Positions 21,223-30,009 of a stretch of 64,000 nucleotides of DNA are shown here, one piece after another. Below the pieces are notes generated by a model. That model had not been told where the DNA came from. It made no database searches and saw nothing but the letters and a program-made list of their open reading frames with translations. Position 1 is the first letter of the stretch, and each line of letters starts with the position of its first letter. Source of the stretch: G963701675 sp963701675 (GTDB lineage Bacteria; Planctomycetota; Planctomycetia; Gemmatales; Gemmataceae); assembly GCA_963701675.1 (NCBI GenBank), contig OY969623.1, positions 5,518,001-5,582,000 of the forward strand. The letters are read 5' to 3'. The position numbers were made by a program, and so were the translations under genes.

Positions 21223-22524
21223 CTATCTTGCCATCCACGTCGCAAGTAGAATCGTAACAGCCAATCCCGCCAAGACCGGAATCGCGGTCCGGCTAATAAC
21301 GTTTAGCGGTTCCGTCTTGGTCATCGTCGCGGCCATGAGGGCGACGGCGGCGACGGGCGACATAGTTCGCCCTGCGGCTGATCCAATCGACACCACGGCG
21401 CCGACGTGCACCGGATCGACGCCGAGTGACTCCGCCGGCGGCACAAAGAAACCGAACAGGCTCTGCGTGGCTGCCATGCCGGAACCGCTGATCCAGGCAA
21501 AGAGGCAGGGAAGAATCGCCGCGGTTGGGATGAGGAGCGCCGGCCAGGCACGGATGAGATCGCCGAGCTTTTCGGCTACGCCGATGAGGCGCACGCCTTC
21601 GCCGAAACAGGCAGCGGCGACAATCAACGAAATAATGTGGGTGAATGCATAACCTGCCCCTTCGCAGAACGCCTGGGCCGACCCCAGCACTCCCGAACCC
21701 GACGTTAACGCGGCGGCAGCCACGCCTACGAGCATCGCCGCCCCAATCAGGCGGCTGTGAAACAGGTCGGCCGCATCTTTCGGCCCCAACAACCAATCTT
21801 GCGGAACGTTTATGAGGTGGAGCGGCTGACCGGACAAGAACAGCAGCGTGATGGGAAGCAAAGGAACGAGCGCTTTCAGGATATTGACTCGGAAGTCTGC
21901 GGGGATATCCCGTTCGTCAGGAATGTCCTTTGCATCAACCGCTCTGCCACGATTCAGAAACCAGAACACGAGGGTCGCGATCAACACGTGCGGCACCAAC
22001 AGCGGCACGATGCGTTGCGTGCATTCCGCGACGTTCACTCCGGTCACTTCGGTAACCGTGCGGAGCTCCGGCGCGGCCGGGTTCAAAAGTTCACCGCCGA
22101 TGGAACTTCCGAGCAAAAGCGAGGCGGCAATAGCGCCCATCGGGATGCCCGCGGCTCGGAGCAGCGGGATCAACACCGACCCGATTGCCACTAGAGTGCT
22201 TGTTTGACTTACCACCGGCATGTTGACGAGGAAGCCGACCAGGACCGTGCCTGGAATGAGCAACGATCGCGCCCGTTGGAAAGGAGTAATCAGCAAATGG
22301 ACAAGGTGCTGGTCGCAGCCGGTCTGCCGTAGCACGTAGGCAAAGCCCATCGCGCAACAGATAGGCACTACAAATCGCTCACTGGTGAACGTCGCAAAGA
22401 AGGTTCGAATGATCGCCTGCGGTTGTAAGGCGCAAACGCCGAGAACCAGAGCCAAAACGAAGAGCGTGAGTCGCACGTCGAGCTGGCGTACAATGGCGAA
22501 GATGCGCGAGAGGAGTGATCGCAT
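21223..22524 (-). CDS. DcuC-family C4-dicarboxylate transporter
   Basis: 433 residues with about 12 hydrophobic segments. The pattern LLGSSIGGELLNPAAPELRT and the later GSGMAATQSLFGFFVPPAE with VSIGSAAGRTMSPVAAVALM fits the DcuC/C4-dicarboxylate carrier family, which takes up or exchanges fumarate, succinate and related acids. Length is close to the ~460 of the E. coli protein. The ATG at 22524 shares CATG with the ATG of the divergent HEAT lipoprotein. No ribosome-binding site is visible for it, and a GTG start 48 bases further in is possible. With frdABCD it could serve fumarate metabolism, but the substrate is inferred. Confidence 0.72.
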   Translation of the reverse strand: MRSLLSRIFAIVRQLDVRLTLFVLALVLGVCALQPQAIIRTFFATFTSERFVVPICCAMGFAYVLRQTGCDQHLVHLLITPFQRARSLLIPGTVLVGFLVNMPVVSQTSTLVAIGSVLIPLLRAAGIPMGAIAASLLLGSSIGGELLNPAAPELRTVTEVTGVNVAECTQRIVPLLVPHVLIATLVFWFLNRGRAVDAKDIPDERDIPADFRVNILKALVPLLPITLLFLSGQPLHLINVPQDWLLGPKDAADLFHSRLIGAAMLVGVAAAALTSGSGVLGSAQAFCEGAGYAFTHIISLIVAAACFGEGVRLIGVAEKLGDLIRAWPALLIPTAAILPCLFAWISGSGMAATQSLFGFFVPPAESLGVDPVHVGAVVSIGSAAGRTMSPVAAVALMAATMTKTEPLNVISRTAIPVLAGLAVTILLATWMAR

Positions 22525-23020
22525 GGTTGGATTCTATGGTCTTCGTACATCGAAGGCGTTTGCTGTGGGCCTCGGCCTGAGCCTGATCCTGAATGTCGCC
22601 GGCTGTGGAAAGAAGGCGCCTTATGAAGGTAAGAGTGTTTCAGAGTTGGAGCGGATGTTAAAAAGCTCCGACCCGCTTGAACAATCACAAGGCGCATTTG
22701 GTTTAAGCCTTTTGGGATCGGAGGCTCAGCCTGCGGTTCCGTCACTGGCGGACGCGCTCCGCAGTACAGAAGTACGAGTACGACAACATGCAGCGCTGGC
22801 CTTGACGAAGATCGGTCCAGGCGCCCTGGACGCTGTACCTGCACTCATCGAAGTGCTCCGTGACAGCGAGTGGCCGGTGCGTCGGCAGGCAGCCATGGCG
22901 CTTGGCGCCATTGGACCCGGCGCCAAGAGTGCGCTCGGTCCGTTGGCTAAGCTCGAGAAAGACTCCGATCGCCTGGTGCGTCAAGCGGCAGAAGAAGCCG
23001 TCAAGAGAATACGCGGTTGA
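22523..23020 (+). CDS. HEAT-repeat lipoprotein
   Basis: About 165 residues. A signal peptide with lipobox LNVAGC at about residue 28 is followed by three to four HEAT-type helical repeats, for example VRQHAALALTKIGPGALDAV and VRRQAAMALGAIGPGAKSAL. HEAT repeats form solenoids for protein contacts. AGGAG ten bases upstream supports the start at 22523. This start overlaps that of the divergent transporter by two bases. The gene ends 20 bases from the convergent lipoprotein at 23041. Confidence 0.8.
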   Translation: MVGFYGLRTSKAFAVGLGLSLILNVAGCGKKAPYEGKSVSELERMLKSSDPLEQSQGAFGLSLLGSEAQPAVPSLADALRSTEVRVRQHAALALTKIGPGALDAVPALIEVLRDSEWPVRRQAAMALGAIGPGAKSALGPLAKLEKDSDRLVRQAAEEAVKRIRG

Positions 23021-23040
23021 TCACAGCAAACGAACTGCCT

Positions 23041-25122
23041 TCACTGGCCCAGCGCTTTCGCGCGAAGCATACGGCCGACGGCCTCCAAGCTAGGTGGACC
23101 TTCCGGCAAGTTCAGCAGTTGTGCCGCGGCGCCGGCTTTATCACCGAGCGCCTCGAGAGCACGCGCCTTGCAGAGGCGCGCGGCAGCCGCCATCGGCGCT
23201 TGCGGATACTCATCCAAGAATTGCGACCAATATCCGTCCGCAGTGCGCCACGCGTCTTTGATCTGATCTTCCTTGTAGCGCTTAGGGGAGGCTTGCGCGC
23301 GTTCGGCCTGTTCTTGTTTGCATAATGCCAAGAGGTAACTCGCTTCCGCACCCAACAAATCGGCCGTGTGGCTTAGAAGCCACACCATCCAGACGGGTAG
23401 TCGAGTCGCGGTGGCCTTGCCGACGCGTTGGCTTCCGTCTGGGTTGCTCGATGACGAAACTTCACCAAACCAAAGGGCATTGAGACGATTTTGGGCGGCC
23501 GTCAATTCGGGCGGGTTATTCTGCCGCTGCGCACGTTGGACTTGTGCCTGCGCCTCGACGGCACTCTCAAGCCAGGCCTGCATCTTTTCGTTGAGATCAC
23601 TTGCGCTGCGACCAAGCGCTTTTTGCACGCTTACTTGCTCGAAGGCCTGTGCCAGTTCTTCAACTGCTTCATCGAAACGGCCGCGGAGCAAGTCATCACG
23701 AATGGACTTGGGCGCCAAGGAGTAATGTATGGCGGTTACCGACGTGGCTCGTTCGGGCATGAGAAGATTCGTGGCAAAACGCTGCACCGGATCGTCCGGG
23801 ATCTGCCCCGTTGACATGGCCCGACCCTGATTCTGCATGAGCTTGTCGGGCCGGATTGCCGCCGTGTCGCTATCGGACCGCTGGTTCGGCAGAGGAAACT
23901 GCACGAACAATAAGGCGAACGTCAATTGAAGATTTCGAACCAGGACCGCGTTGCTGTAATTGGACTTTAGGATCTCTACGGGCAAGTGACCGAATGGGAT
24001 CAGCGCTGCTTCTTCGCGTTCCTTCCGTGGGGGCGTCGTTGTGTCGGTGCCGCCTTCCGATACGGGCAAAAACTCTCGTATCGCACGCACGGCGCTGACT
24101 GACGCGAGCGCACTGGGACGATTGTTGATGCTAACCTTGATCGTTCCAGACGGTATGGTGTCGGCAAATCGTTGCCGTAGCGCGGGCAGGTCTACACTCA
24201 GGACTATCTTGTTGGGTTCTAACATCAATTCCAGGTGCTTCATACGCGGCGCCATGGCAGTGAGTGGATGCGACAGATGCACTTCGGCTTGTTTGAGATC
24301 TTCGGCAGTAACGTCATAAGGATATTTTTTGTCGATATCGAGAGCTACGAAGGGGGCATCGGACTCCCGAAGTTGGCGTAAGGTGGACGTGCCGGCGCCG
24401 CTTGGTGAGGGCAGGGGAATCCCCATGCGGGTGTCGAATAGATAGACGTCTTTGTCGATGAGTGCGCCCGGAATCCAGTAACGCCGTGCGTCCGAATTTC
24501 CGGGGATAGTCAACATGCAGCCGTCGATTCCGAGTTGCTGCAGAAGCGCCAAGAAAACGAATGCGCGCTCGACGGGACTACCCCATCCGCGCCTGAGCAC
24601 GAACTGCGGGGGCAACGGTTCTGCTTCGTTCACGCGTTCTCGGACCGGCAGGCGAACTTGACGCACGACCCATGCGAAGGCGGCCTCGGCGCGGGCCAGT
24701 GCCGGCTGATTCGCACCGGTCAGACTTCGAGCCGCGTCACGTAGGAGACCGCACATATCCAAGTAATGTGCATCAAGCAGCGTGAACGCCGGGCTGTTTA
24801 CCTCAGCGAGTTCGTCGGCATTGAGGCCGACGTCAGTGGTCAAAAATGCTCGCTCGGAATCGGTGAGGCTAGGCGGCCGGCGGTCGGCGCTTTGATTGAT
24901 GTGAGTGTTAAGTTGTTGCACTACTTGCCGGGAAGTGACCACTCCGGATATTTTCTTGAACCCCTCGCGCGCCAGGCTGAGCGAATCATCGTCACGGACA
25001 CGGGTGGCCGGCGCTGTGCTCGGCTTTGTTGAGGTGTTGCGACGACATCCGACCGAGGCCCACAAAGCCAGGCCCGCTAGCACCGAGACACCAATAAAAC
25101 TTCGATGCAGGTACGAGTGCAT
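23041..25122 (-). CDS. large lipoprotein with transglutaminase-like region
   Basis: 693 residues. Lipobox LWASVGC at about residue 26. Residues ~150-260 (AEAAFAWVVRQVRLPV, VERAFVFLALLQQLGIDGC, YLFDTRMGIPL) resemble a transglutaminase-like/protein-cysteine core with the Cys-His-Asp order, though catalytic competence is not established. The C-terminal third is helical and ends in a TPR-like motif (PMAAAARLCKARALEALGDK). Such proteins are widespread in planctomycetes without known function. It begins nine bases after kdsA and probably shares its transcript. Confidence 0.6.
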   Translation of the reverse strand: MHSYLHRSFIGVSVLAGLALWASVGCRRNTSTKPSTAPATRVRDDDSLSLAREGFKKISGVVTSRQVVQQLNTHINQSADRRPPSLTDSERAFLTTDVGLNADELAEVNSPAFTLLDAHYLDMCGLLRDAARSLTGANQPALARAEAAFAWVVRQVRLPVRERVNEAEPLPPQFVLRRGWGSPVERAFVFLALLQQLGIDGCMLTIPGNSDARRYWIPGALIDKDVYLFDTRMGIPLPSPSGAGTSTLRQLRESDAPFVALDIDKKYPYDVTAEDLKQAEVHLSHPLTAMAPRMKHLELMLEPNKIVLSVDLPALRQRFADTIPSGTIKVSINNRPSALASVSAVRAIREFLPVSEGGTDTTTPPRKEREEAALIPFGHLPVEILKSNYSNAVLVRNLQLTFALLFVQFPLPNQRSDSDTAAIRPDKLMQNQGRAMSTGQIPDDPVQRFATNLLMPERATSVTAIHYSLAPKSIRDDLLRGRFDEAVEELAQAFEQVSVQKALGRSASDLNEKMQAWLESAVEAQAQVQRAQRQNNPPELTAAQNRLNALWFGEVSSSSNPDGSQRVGKATATRLPVWMVWLLSHTADLLGAEASYLLALCKQEQAERAQASPKRYKEDQIKDAWRTADGYWSQFLDEYPQAPMAAAARLCKARALEALGDKAGAAAQLLNLPEGPPSLEAVGRMLRAKALGQ

Positions 25123-25131
25123 TACGGTTCC

Positions 25132-25971
25132 TTAGATTTCGTCCATGGATTGAATGGCGTCGCGCACGCGCATGCAACAGGCGACGAGCTTCGCAACATC
25201 ATCGAGCGGAATCATGTTAGGCCCATCGCTGAGTGCCTCATCGGGACGAGGATGAGTTTCGATGAAGACACCGTCGCAGCCGGCGGCAACGGCGGCCCGC
25301 GCCAGGTACGGAATCATTCGTCTATCGCCGTCGCTTTTGTCGCCGTGTCCCGCTGGCTTCTGTACGCTGTGAGTCGCGTCGAAGATCACGGGCCGCCCAA
25401 AATCCTGCATCCATGGAATCGAGCGCATATCACTCACCAATTGCCCGTAGCCAAAGGTCGCGCCGCGTTCGGTCAACAATAAGCGACGGTTGCCGACCTC
25501 ATCCATCTTGGCCACGACGTTTTTCATGTCCCAAGGGGCCATGAATTGACCTTTCTTTACATTGACCGCGCGACCCGTGCGCCCGCAGTCTTGTACCAAA
25601 TCGGTTTGCCGCGCCAGGAAGGCGGGCACCTGTAGCAAGTCGCAAACCTGCGCCACGGCGGCGACTTGATCGCGTTCATGCACGTCCGTGGTTACCGGCA
25701 AGCCGACGTTTCGTTTGACGGCGTCCAGAGTCTTCAACCCTTCCTCGACACCAGGTCCGCGAAATGACTTGCCCGACGTTCGATTAGCCTTGTCGAAGGA
25801 CGCCTTGAAGACGAGGGGAAACCGAAGTCGGTCGGCGATGTCCCGTAGTTGTTCCGCGATCCGCAGCGTCAGGTCATGGGATTCGATCACGCACGGACCG
25901 GCAATCCACAGCAACGGTCGATCCCGTCCGCAACTTACGTTGCCGATCGTTACGGGTTCTGCGTTGATCAC
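25132..25971 (-). CDS. kdsA: 2-dehydro-3-deoxyphosphooctonate aldolase (KDO-8-phosphate synthase)
   Basis: 279 residues, normal for KdsA. The enzyme condenses phosphoenolpyruvate with arabinose 5-phosphate to make KDO-8-phosphate for lipid A-core assembly. Family sequence is clear: LLWIAGPCVIESHDL near the N-terminus, FKASFDKANRTSGKSFRGPG, TDVHERDQVAAVAQVCDLLQ, and IFDATHSVQKPAGHGDKSDG towards the end. The start is GTG and overlaps the plsC-like stop upstream (GTGA), so the two are translationally coupled. Its presence indicates an LPS-type outer membrane. Confidence 0.95.
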   Translation of the reverse strand: MINAEPVTIGNVSCGRDRPLLWIAGPCVIESHDLTLRIAEQLRDIADRLRFPLVFKASFDKANRTSGKSFRGPGVEEGLKTLDAVKRNVGLPVTTDVHERDQVAAVAQVCDLLQVPAFLARQTDLVQDCGRTGRAVNVKKGQFMAPWDMKNVVAKMDEVGNRRLLLTERGATFGYGQLVSDMRSIPWMQDFGRPVIFDATHSVQKPAGHGDKSDGDRRMIPYLARAAVAAGCDGVFIETHPRPDEALSDGPNMIPLDDVAKLVACCMRVRDAIQSMDEI

Positions 25972-26687
25972 GGTTTCCCCTCCGTGGGTGATGGAATTAG
26001 TGAACCATTTTCCAGTGCGGCGATGCGAGCCATGAGTAGCCTCGTTACTTCATCAAGCAACTTTCGATCGACGGGTTTTCCGTAGTACGTGTCGAGGTTG
26101 ACGGCGTCTCCGATGGTGACCTGAACGCGCGACGGCCAAAGCCAGGCCCGAGCCAGGTCACAGGTCCGTGGCCCGCCGGAAATCAAAACGGGGATGACCG
26201 GCGCTCGGGTCTTGAGTGCCAAATAGGCCGCTCCGCATTTGCCACGCCGTCCCCGCGATCGTCCGGCGCCGCTGAGTCCACCTTCAGGGAACAGGCACAC
26301 CACGTGTTGGTTCTCCAGTAACTTCAAGGCCTGTCGCACCGCGGCGGCGTCGCGCCCATTTCTCGACACCGGCACACACTGCATGTAGCGCAAGAGACGG
26401 TTCAAGAGCGGGATTTTATAGTATTCCGCCCCCATGAGGAAGCTGAGTGGACGATTGCAACATGCACTGAGCAGGCCCGCATCCGCGCTGCTTGTATGAT
26501 TGGCGATGATGATTGCGGGACCTGCTTGATCCCTGCTTAATTGCCCCGTTCGGCGCATGCCATGCCAAACCCGAGCGTAAAGCCCAATAGCGCCCAGCCC
26601 CATGGACGGAATAAACTCAGTCCCGGACCGTTTCCAACGCACCAGGATTCCCACCGCAACCGCAATCCAAACCGCGATAATCCACAT
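25968..26687 (-). CDS. PlsC-type 1-acyl-glycerol-3-phosphate acyltransferase
   Basis: About 239 residues. The N-terminal membrane segment (MWIIAVWIAVAVGILV) is followed by NHTSSAD, the HX4D catalytic motif, and later FPEGG, the second acyltransferase motif. It transfers an acyl chain to lysophosphatidate or a related lipid. The start at 26687 is preferred over 26744 because the extra upstream residues are coded by a dispersed repeat (26700-26732). It overlaps kdsA at its 3' end, forming a lipid/LPS-related cassette with it. Confidence 0.82.
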   Translation of the reverse strand: MWIIAVWIAVAVGILVRWKRSGTEFIPSMGLGAIGLYARVWHGMRRTGQLSRDQAGPAIIIANHTSSADAGLLSACCNRPLSFLMGAEYYKIPLLNRLLRYMQCVPVSRNGRDAAAVRQALKLLENQHVVCLFPEGGLSGAGRSRGRRGKCGAAYLALKTRAPVIPVLISGGPRTCDLARAWLWPSRVQVTIGDAVNLDTYYGKPVDRKLLDEVTRLLMARIAALENGSLIPSPTEGKP

Positions 26688-26699
26688 CCGAGTGCTACG

Positions 26700-26732
26700 C
26701 GCTCCGCTCCGAAGACTCCGCGTCGCGGCTAA
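26700..26732. repeat. solo arm of the dispersed inverted-repeat family
   Basis: These 33 bases match the right arm of the palindrome at 2978-3057 at 32 of 33 positions. They begin CGCTCCGCTCCGAAGACT and lie immediately upstream of the acyltransferase start. A run of short AATCCCC-type repeats follows at about 26731-26757. There is no second arm here. Confidence 0.8.
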
Positions 26733-26891
26733 TCCAATCCCCAATCCCTAATCCCCATCATTGTAATTCCCGGCGCAGTCAACCGCACTTGCCTCGGCGG
26801 CAACCCCAATTGAGCAATCGTTTCTCAGGGGTTTGCGCTGATCGGCCGAAAGGATAGTACAAACCGATTTCGACGAACAAGGGGGCGAACC

Positions 26892-27989
26892 GTGAAGTAC
26901 GCAGTGTCGGCGGCGGCGATCTGCTTTGTAATTCTTACCGCGGCGCCGGCTCGTGCCGGGCTTCGGGACCGCCATCTCGTCAAGAGTCTGAACGGCAAGC
27001 TTCACGGCCAATTGGTCGATTACACCAAAAATCATGGCGACGATCGTCGCATTTGGTCGCCGGCACTCCAAGAAAAACGTGATCTGTACGTTTACCTACC
27101 CCCGGGCTTTGATCCCTGCTTGCAATACCCGCTCGTTATTTTCATGCACGGCTTCCTTGAGGATGAAAAGACCCTGCCACAGTTCGTTGTCCAGGATCTC
27201 GACGCAGCGATTGTCGGCGGACACCTCCCGCCGGTCATCGTCGCCGCTCCGGACGGCAGCATCTCACGCCGCCATTTTCTAAGCCCAGGAAGTTTCTTTC
27301 TGAACAGCAAGGCCGGCCGATTCGAGGACTTCCTGGTTCAAGACGTCTACGGTTTCATGGTTGAGAACTTTCCCATTCGACCCGAGCCGGAGGCCCACGT
27401 TCTCGCCGGTGCATCCATGGGAGGATTCGCCGCCTATAACCTCGCCATGAAGTATCCGGAGACGTTCAAAGTCATCGTCGGCATTTTCCCGCCGTTGAAT
27501 TTGCGCTGGGTAGATTGTCATTGCAACTACATGGCAAATTTCGATCCGTGCTGTTGGGGCTGGAAGACGTCGGTGAAGAACGGGCACGAAGTCGTGGGAC
27601 GATTCCTTGGCGGCCTGATCCGAATCAAGCTCAAGCACGTGGTCGGCCCGCTCTACGGAAACGGGCCCGATGCCATAGCCTCGATCAGCCAGGAAAACCC
27701 TATCGAAATGATCGAACGACTCGACGTGAAAGATGGGATGTTCGCGATGTACATCGGCTATGGCGGCGAGGATGAGTTCAATCTCGACGCTCAGGTCGAG
27801 AGCTTCCTCTATCGAGCAAAGCAGAGAGGACTGACCATCGCGGTGGACTACGATCCGCAAGGCAACCACAGCCCCGGCACGGCTCGGGGCTTGTTTCCGA
27901 GCATGATCCGCTGGCTGGCGCCGTTGCTTGAACCGTATAGCCCGACTCGGGCGTTAACATTTGAGCACCGCAACGCGCCGTCAAAGTAG
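26892..27989 (+). CDS. secreted alpha/beta-hydrolase esterase
   Basis: 365 residues. The signal peptide MKYAVSAAAICFVILTAAPA is followed by an alpha/beta-hydrolase core with PLVIFMHGFLEDE (oxyanion strand region) and the nucleophile elbow GASMGG, Ser near residue 175. IGYGGEDEFNLDAQ probably holds the acid residue and PQGNHSPG the His. It resembles the esterase D/antigen 85-type putative esterases. Substrate unknown. It is convergent with the downstream DUF1559 gene. Confidence 0.8.
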   Translation: MKYAVSAAAICFVILTAAPARAGLRDRHLVKSLNGKLHGQLVDYTKNHGDDRRIWSPALQEKRDLYVYLPPGFDPCLQYPLVIFMHGFLEDEKTLPQFVVQDLDAAIVGGHLPPVIVAAPDGSISRRHFLSPGSFFLNSKAGRFEDFLVQDVYGFMVENFPIRPEPEAHVLAGASMGGFAAYNLAMKYPETFKVIVGIFPPLNLRWVDCHCNYMANFDPCCWGWKTSVKNGHEVVGRFLGGLIRIKLKHVVGPLYGNGPDAIASISQENPIEMIERLDVKDGMFAMYIGYGGEDEFNLDAQVESFLYRAKQRGLTIAVDYDPQGNHSPGTARGLFPSMIRWLAPLLEPYSPTRALTFEHRNAPSK

Positions 27990-28005
27990 GGTCAAAGCTT
28001 GCCGT

Positions 28006-28899
28006 TCAATCACACACGCCACAGACGTTTTCACCCTGGCAGCGAGTGATAAGCGCGAGCATCAGGTTAATGTTGAGTCCGGCCTTTAGCATTCGCACGG
28101 AGCCGTCGGTGAACAGCCCTTGGGCGCCGGCGGGATGGAAGCCATAGGCGTCGTTGTCGTTCCAACAGTTGACGGCACACGGTCCGAGGTTCTTGCCGGT
28201 CGTGGGGTCGAAGCCGGTGATGGAAACGGTATTTCCCGGATCGGCCCACGAGCCGGGGCTGCCGGTGGCTGCGACGAATTTCCCCATGTGCCAGATTTGT
28301 TCGCGGCCGGCGTCCTCCAACATCATCAATGTGTTCGCGGTCCCGTCGGTAACCGCCGCGATACGGCGTGAAGTGTCCAAACCGAGCACGCCGAGAAACG
28401 TACCGTCGGGCGACGGCGGATTGAGCACGAATGGATTATTCGGAGTCAGCGCGGGACACGGCGAATAGTCCGTAATCCCTCGGTTGTTCGGGCCTTCGCG
28501 GTTCGGGGGCGCCGACGGGCAGACCAGCACTTTCAACTTCGCTTGATTGGGACCGCCGGGCTTATCGTTCGTCATTTTATCATCCCAATTCGTTGCCATA
28601 CTGTACTGACCATGCAAGCCGCCTTGCTCGATGTACGGCAACAGATAGGCGATCGTCGCATGCATCTTCGGTTTGGTAGTCTTGCCTGGAGGAAATCCTC
28701 CGGTTGCATCGTGATAATGCAGAAGAGCGATGCCGAGTTGTTTGAGATTGTTCTGGCAAGACGATCGATTAGCTGCTTCGCGGACCTTCTGGATCGCGGG
28801 CAACAAGAGCGCAATGAGAACGCCGATGATGGCAATCACCACGAGTAGCTCGATAAGCGTGAAGCCGTGAGATTGGCCCCGGCGGAATGAGAGATACAT
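28006..28899 (-). CDS. DUF1559 prepilin-like protein
   Basis: About 297 residues. GFTLIELLVVIAIIGVLIAL near residues 12-31, then IQKVREAANRSSCQNNLKQL. The C-terminus has FHPAGAQGLFTDGSVRML, the H-x9-DG motif, and ends CQGENVCGVCD with three cysteines. ATG 28899 is chosen because it immediately precedes the prepilin segment; the frame is open to 29061 and would otherwise overlap the divergent PPK2 gene. No lipoprotein partner is adjacent here, unlike the two other DUF1559 loci in the window. Confidence 0.87.
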   Translation of the reverse strand: MYLSFRRGQSHGFTLIELLVVIAIIGVLIALLLPAIQKVREAANRSSCQNNLKQLGIALLHYHDATGGFPPGKTTKPKMHATIAYLLPYIEQGGLHGQYSMATNWDDKMTNDKPGGPNQAKLKVLVCPSAPPNREGPNNRGITDYSPCPALTPNNPFVLNPPSPDGTFLGVLGLDTSRRIAAVTDGTANTLMMLEDAGREQIWHMGKFVAATGSPGSWADPGNTVSITGFDPTTGKNLGPCAVNCWNDNDAYGFHPAGAQGLFTDGSVRMLKAGLNINLMLALITRCQGENVCGVCD

Positions 28900-29014
28900 A
28901 CGTTGGATACTCTCAAGTCGGCAATACAGGCGGGTTCCACAGGCGCTTTGGGACAGTCCATTATAATGGCGGGCGACTTCGGAAACAAAGTCAGTGCGTA
29001 TTAAAGGTGACCAC

Positions 29015-29915
29015 ATGATCGATGAGTCTGTCATCAAGCTGTTCCGCGTCGTCCCCCGCAAGAAAGTACGACTGAAGGATTACGAACCAGGATGGAACAA
29101 GACCGATGCGATGAAGGACTTGAGCAAGGACGAACTCAAGAAGCGAGTCAAGGAGGACTTGGAAGAGGAACCTTCGACAACTGTCGGCCGCTCAAGAATT
29201 GCTCTATGCCGACGACCGCTACTCGGTGTTGATCATCCTGCAAGCGATGGACGCGGCCGGAAAGGACGGTACGATCAAGCACGTCATGTCCGGCCTAAAT
29301 CCGCAGGGCTGCCAGGTTTTCAGTTTCAAGCAACCATCGTCCGAAGAGCTTGACCACAATTTCCTGTGGCGGCACATGCGCTGCCTTCCAGAGCGCGGGC
29401 GTATCGGCATCTTCAATCGGTCCTACTATGAAGACGTGCTGGTCGTCAAAGTGCATCCAGAAATCCTCGATAAGCAGCGTCTTCCAACCGGAAAGCGCGG
29501 CAAGTCTTTCTGGGACGCGCGCTACGAAGACATCAACGCGTTCGAACGGCATCTGACCCGCAACGGCACGGTCATCTTGAAGTTCTTCCTCAATATCTCA
29601 CGTGACGAACAGAAGCACCGTTTCCTAGAACGCCTCGACAAGCCGGAAAAGAACTGGAAGTTCAACGCGAGCGATGTTGCCGAGCGAACCTTCTGGCACG
29701 ACTACATGACGGCGTACGAAGACGCCCTGTCGGCCACGAGCACCGACTGGGCCCCGTGGTACGTCGTCCCTGCCGATCACAAATGGATCACACGAGCCGT
29801 GGTCGCCGACATCATGACCTCAACCATCCGCGGCATGGACCTGCGATATCCAGTGATGTCGGAGACGCAGCGGAAAGAACTGGCCGAGGCACGACGGGCG
29901 CTGGAGCGGGAGTGA
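29015..29915 (+). CDS. PPK2-family polyphosphate:nucleotide phosphotransferase, with a frameshift
   Basis: Joining two frames gives about 300 residues, the usual size. The N-terminal part (VVPRKKVRLKDYEPGWNKTD) and the core with Walker A AMDAAGKDGT, then FNRSYYEDVLVVKVHPE and a conserved DKPEKNWKF are typical of PPK2, which moves phosphate between polyphosphate and nucleotides. The break is at CC (29171-29172); dropping one C gives EDLEEELRQLSAAQELLYADDRYS. AAAGGTG six bases before 29015 supports this start over 28994. A strong hairpin follows the gene. Confidence 0.88.
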
Positions 29916-29951
29916 GTGCGGGTGCTTCAAGTCTTGTTTTTGATCGGCGCC

Positions 29952-29980
29952 AGGTGGAGCGGCGTGATTCGCCGCTCCAC
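29952..29980. terminator. bidirectional hairpin between convergent genes
   Basis: A perfect 12-bp stem (29952-29963 with 29969-29980, GGTGGAGCGGCG and its complement) closes a five-base loop. It lies between the PPK2 gene and the convergent protease gene. A T run is not pronounced on either side, so it may be a transcription stop or simply a stable palindrome. Confidence 0.6.
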
Positions 29981-30009
29981 CTCCTGGTTCGGATATAACA
30001 CTCAGCGAT

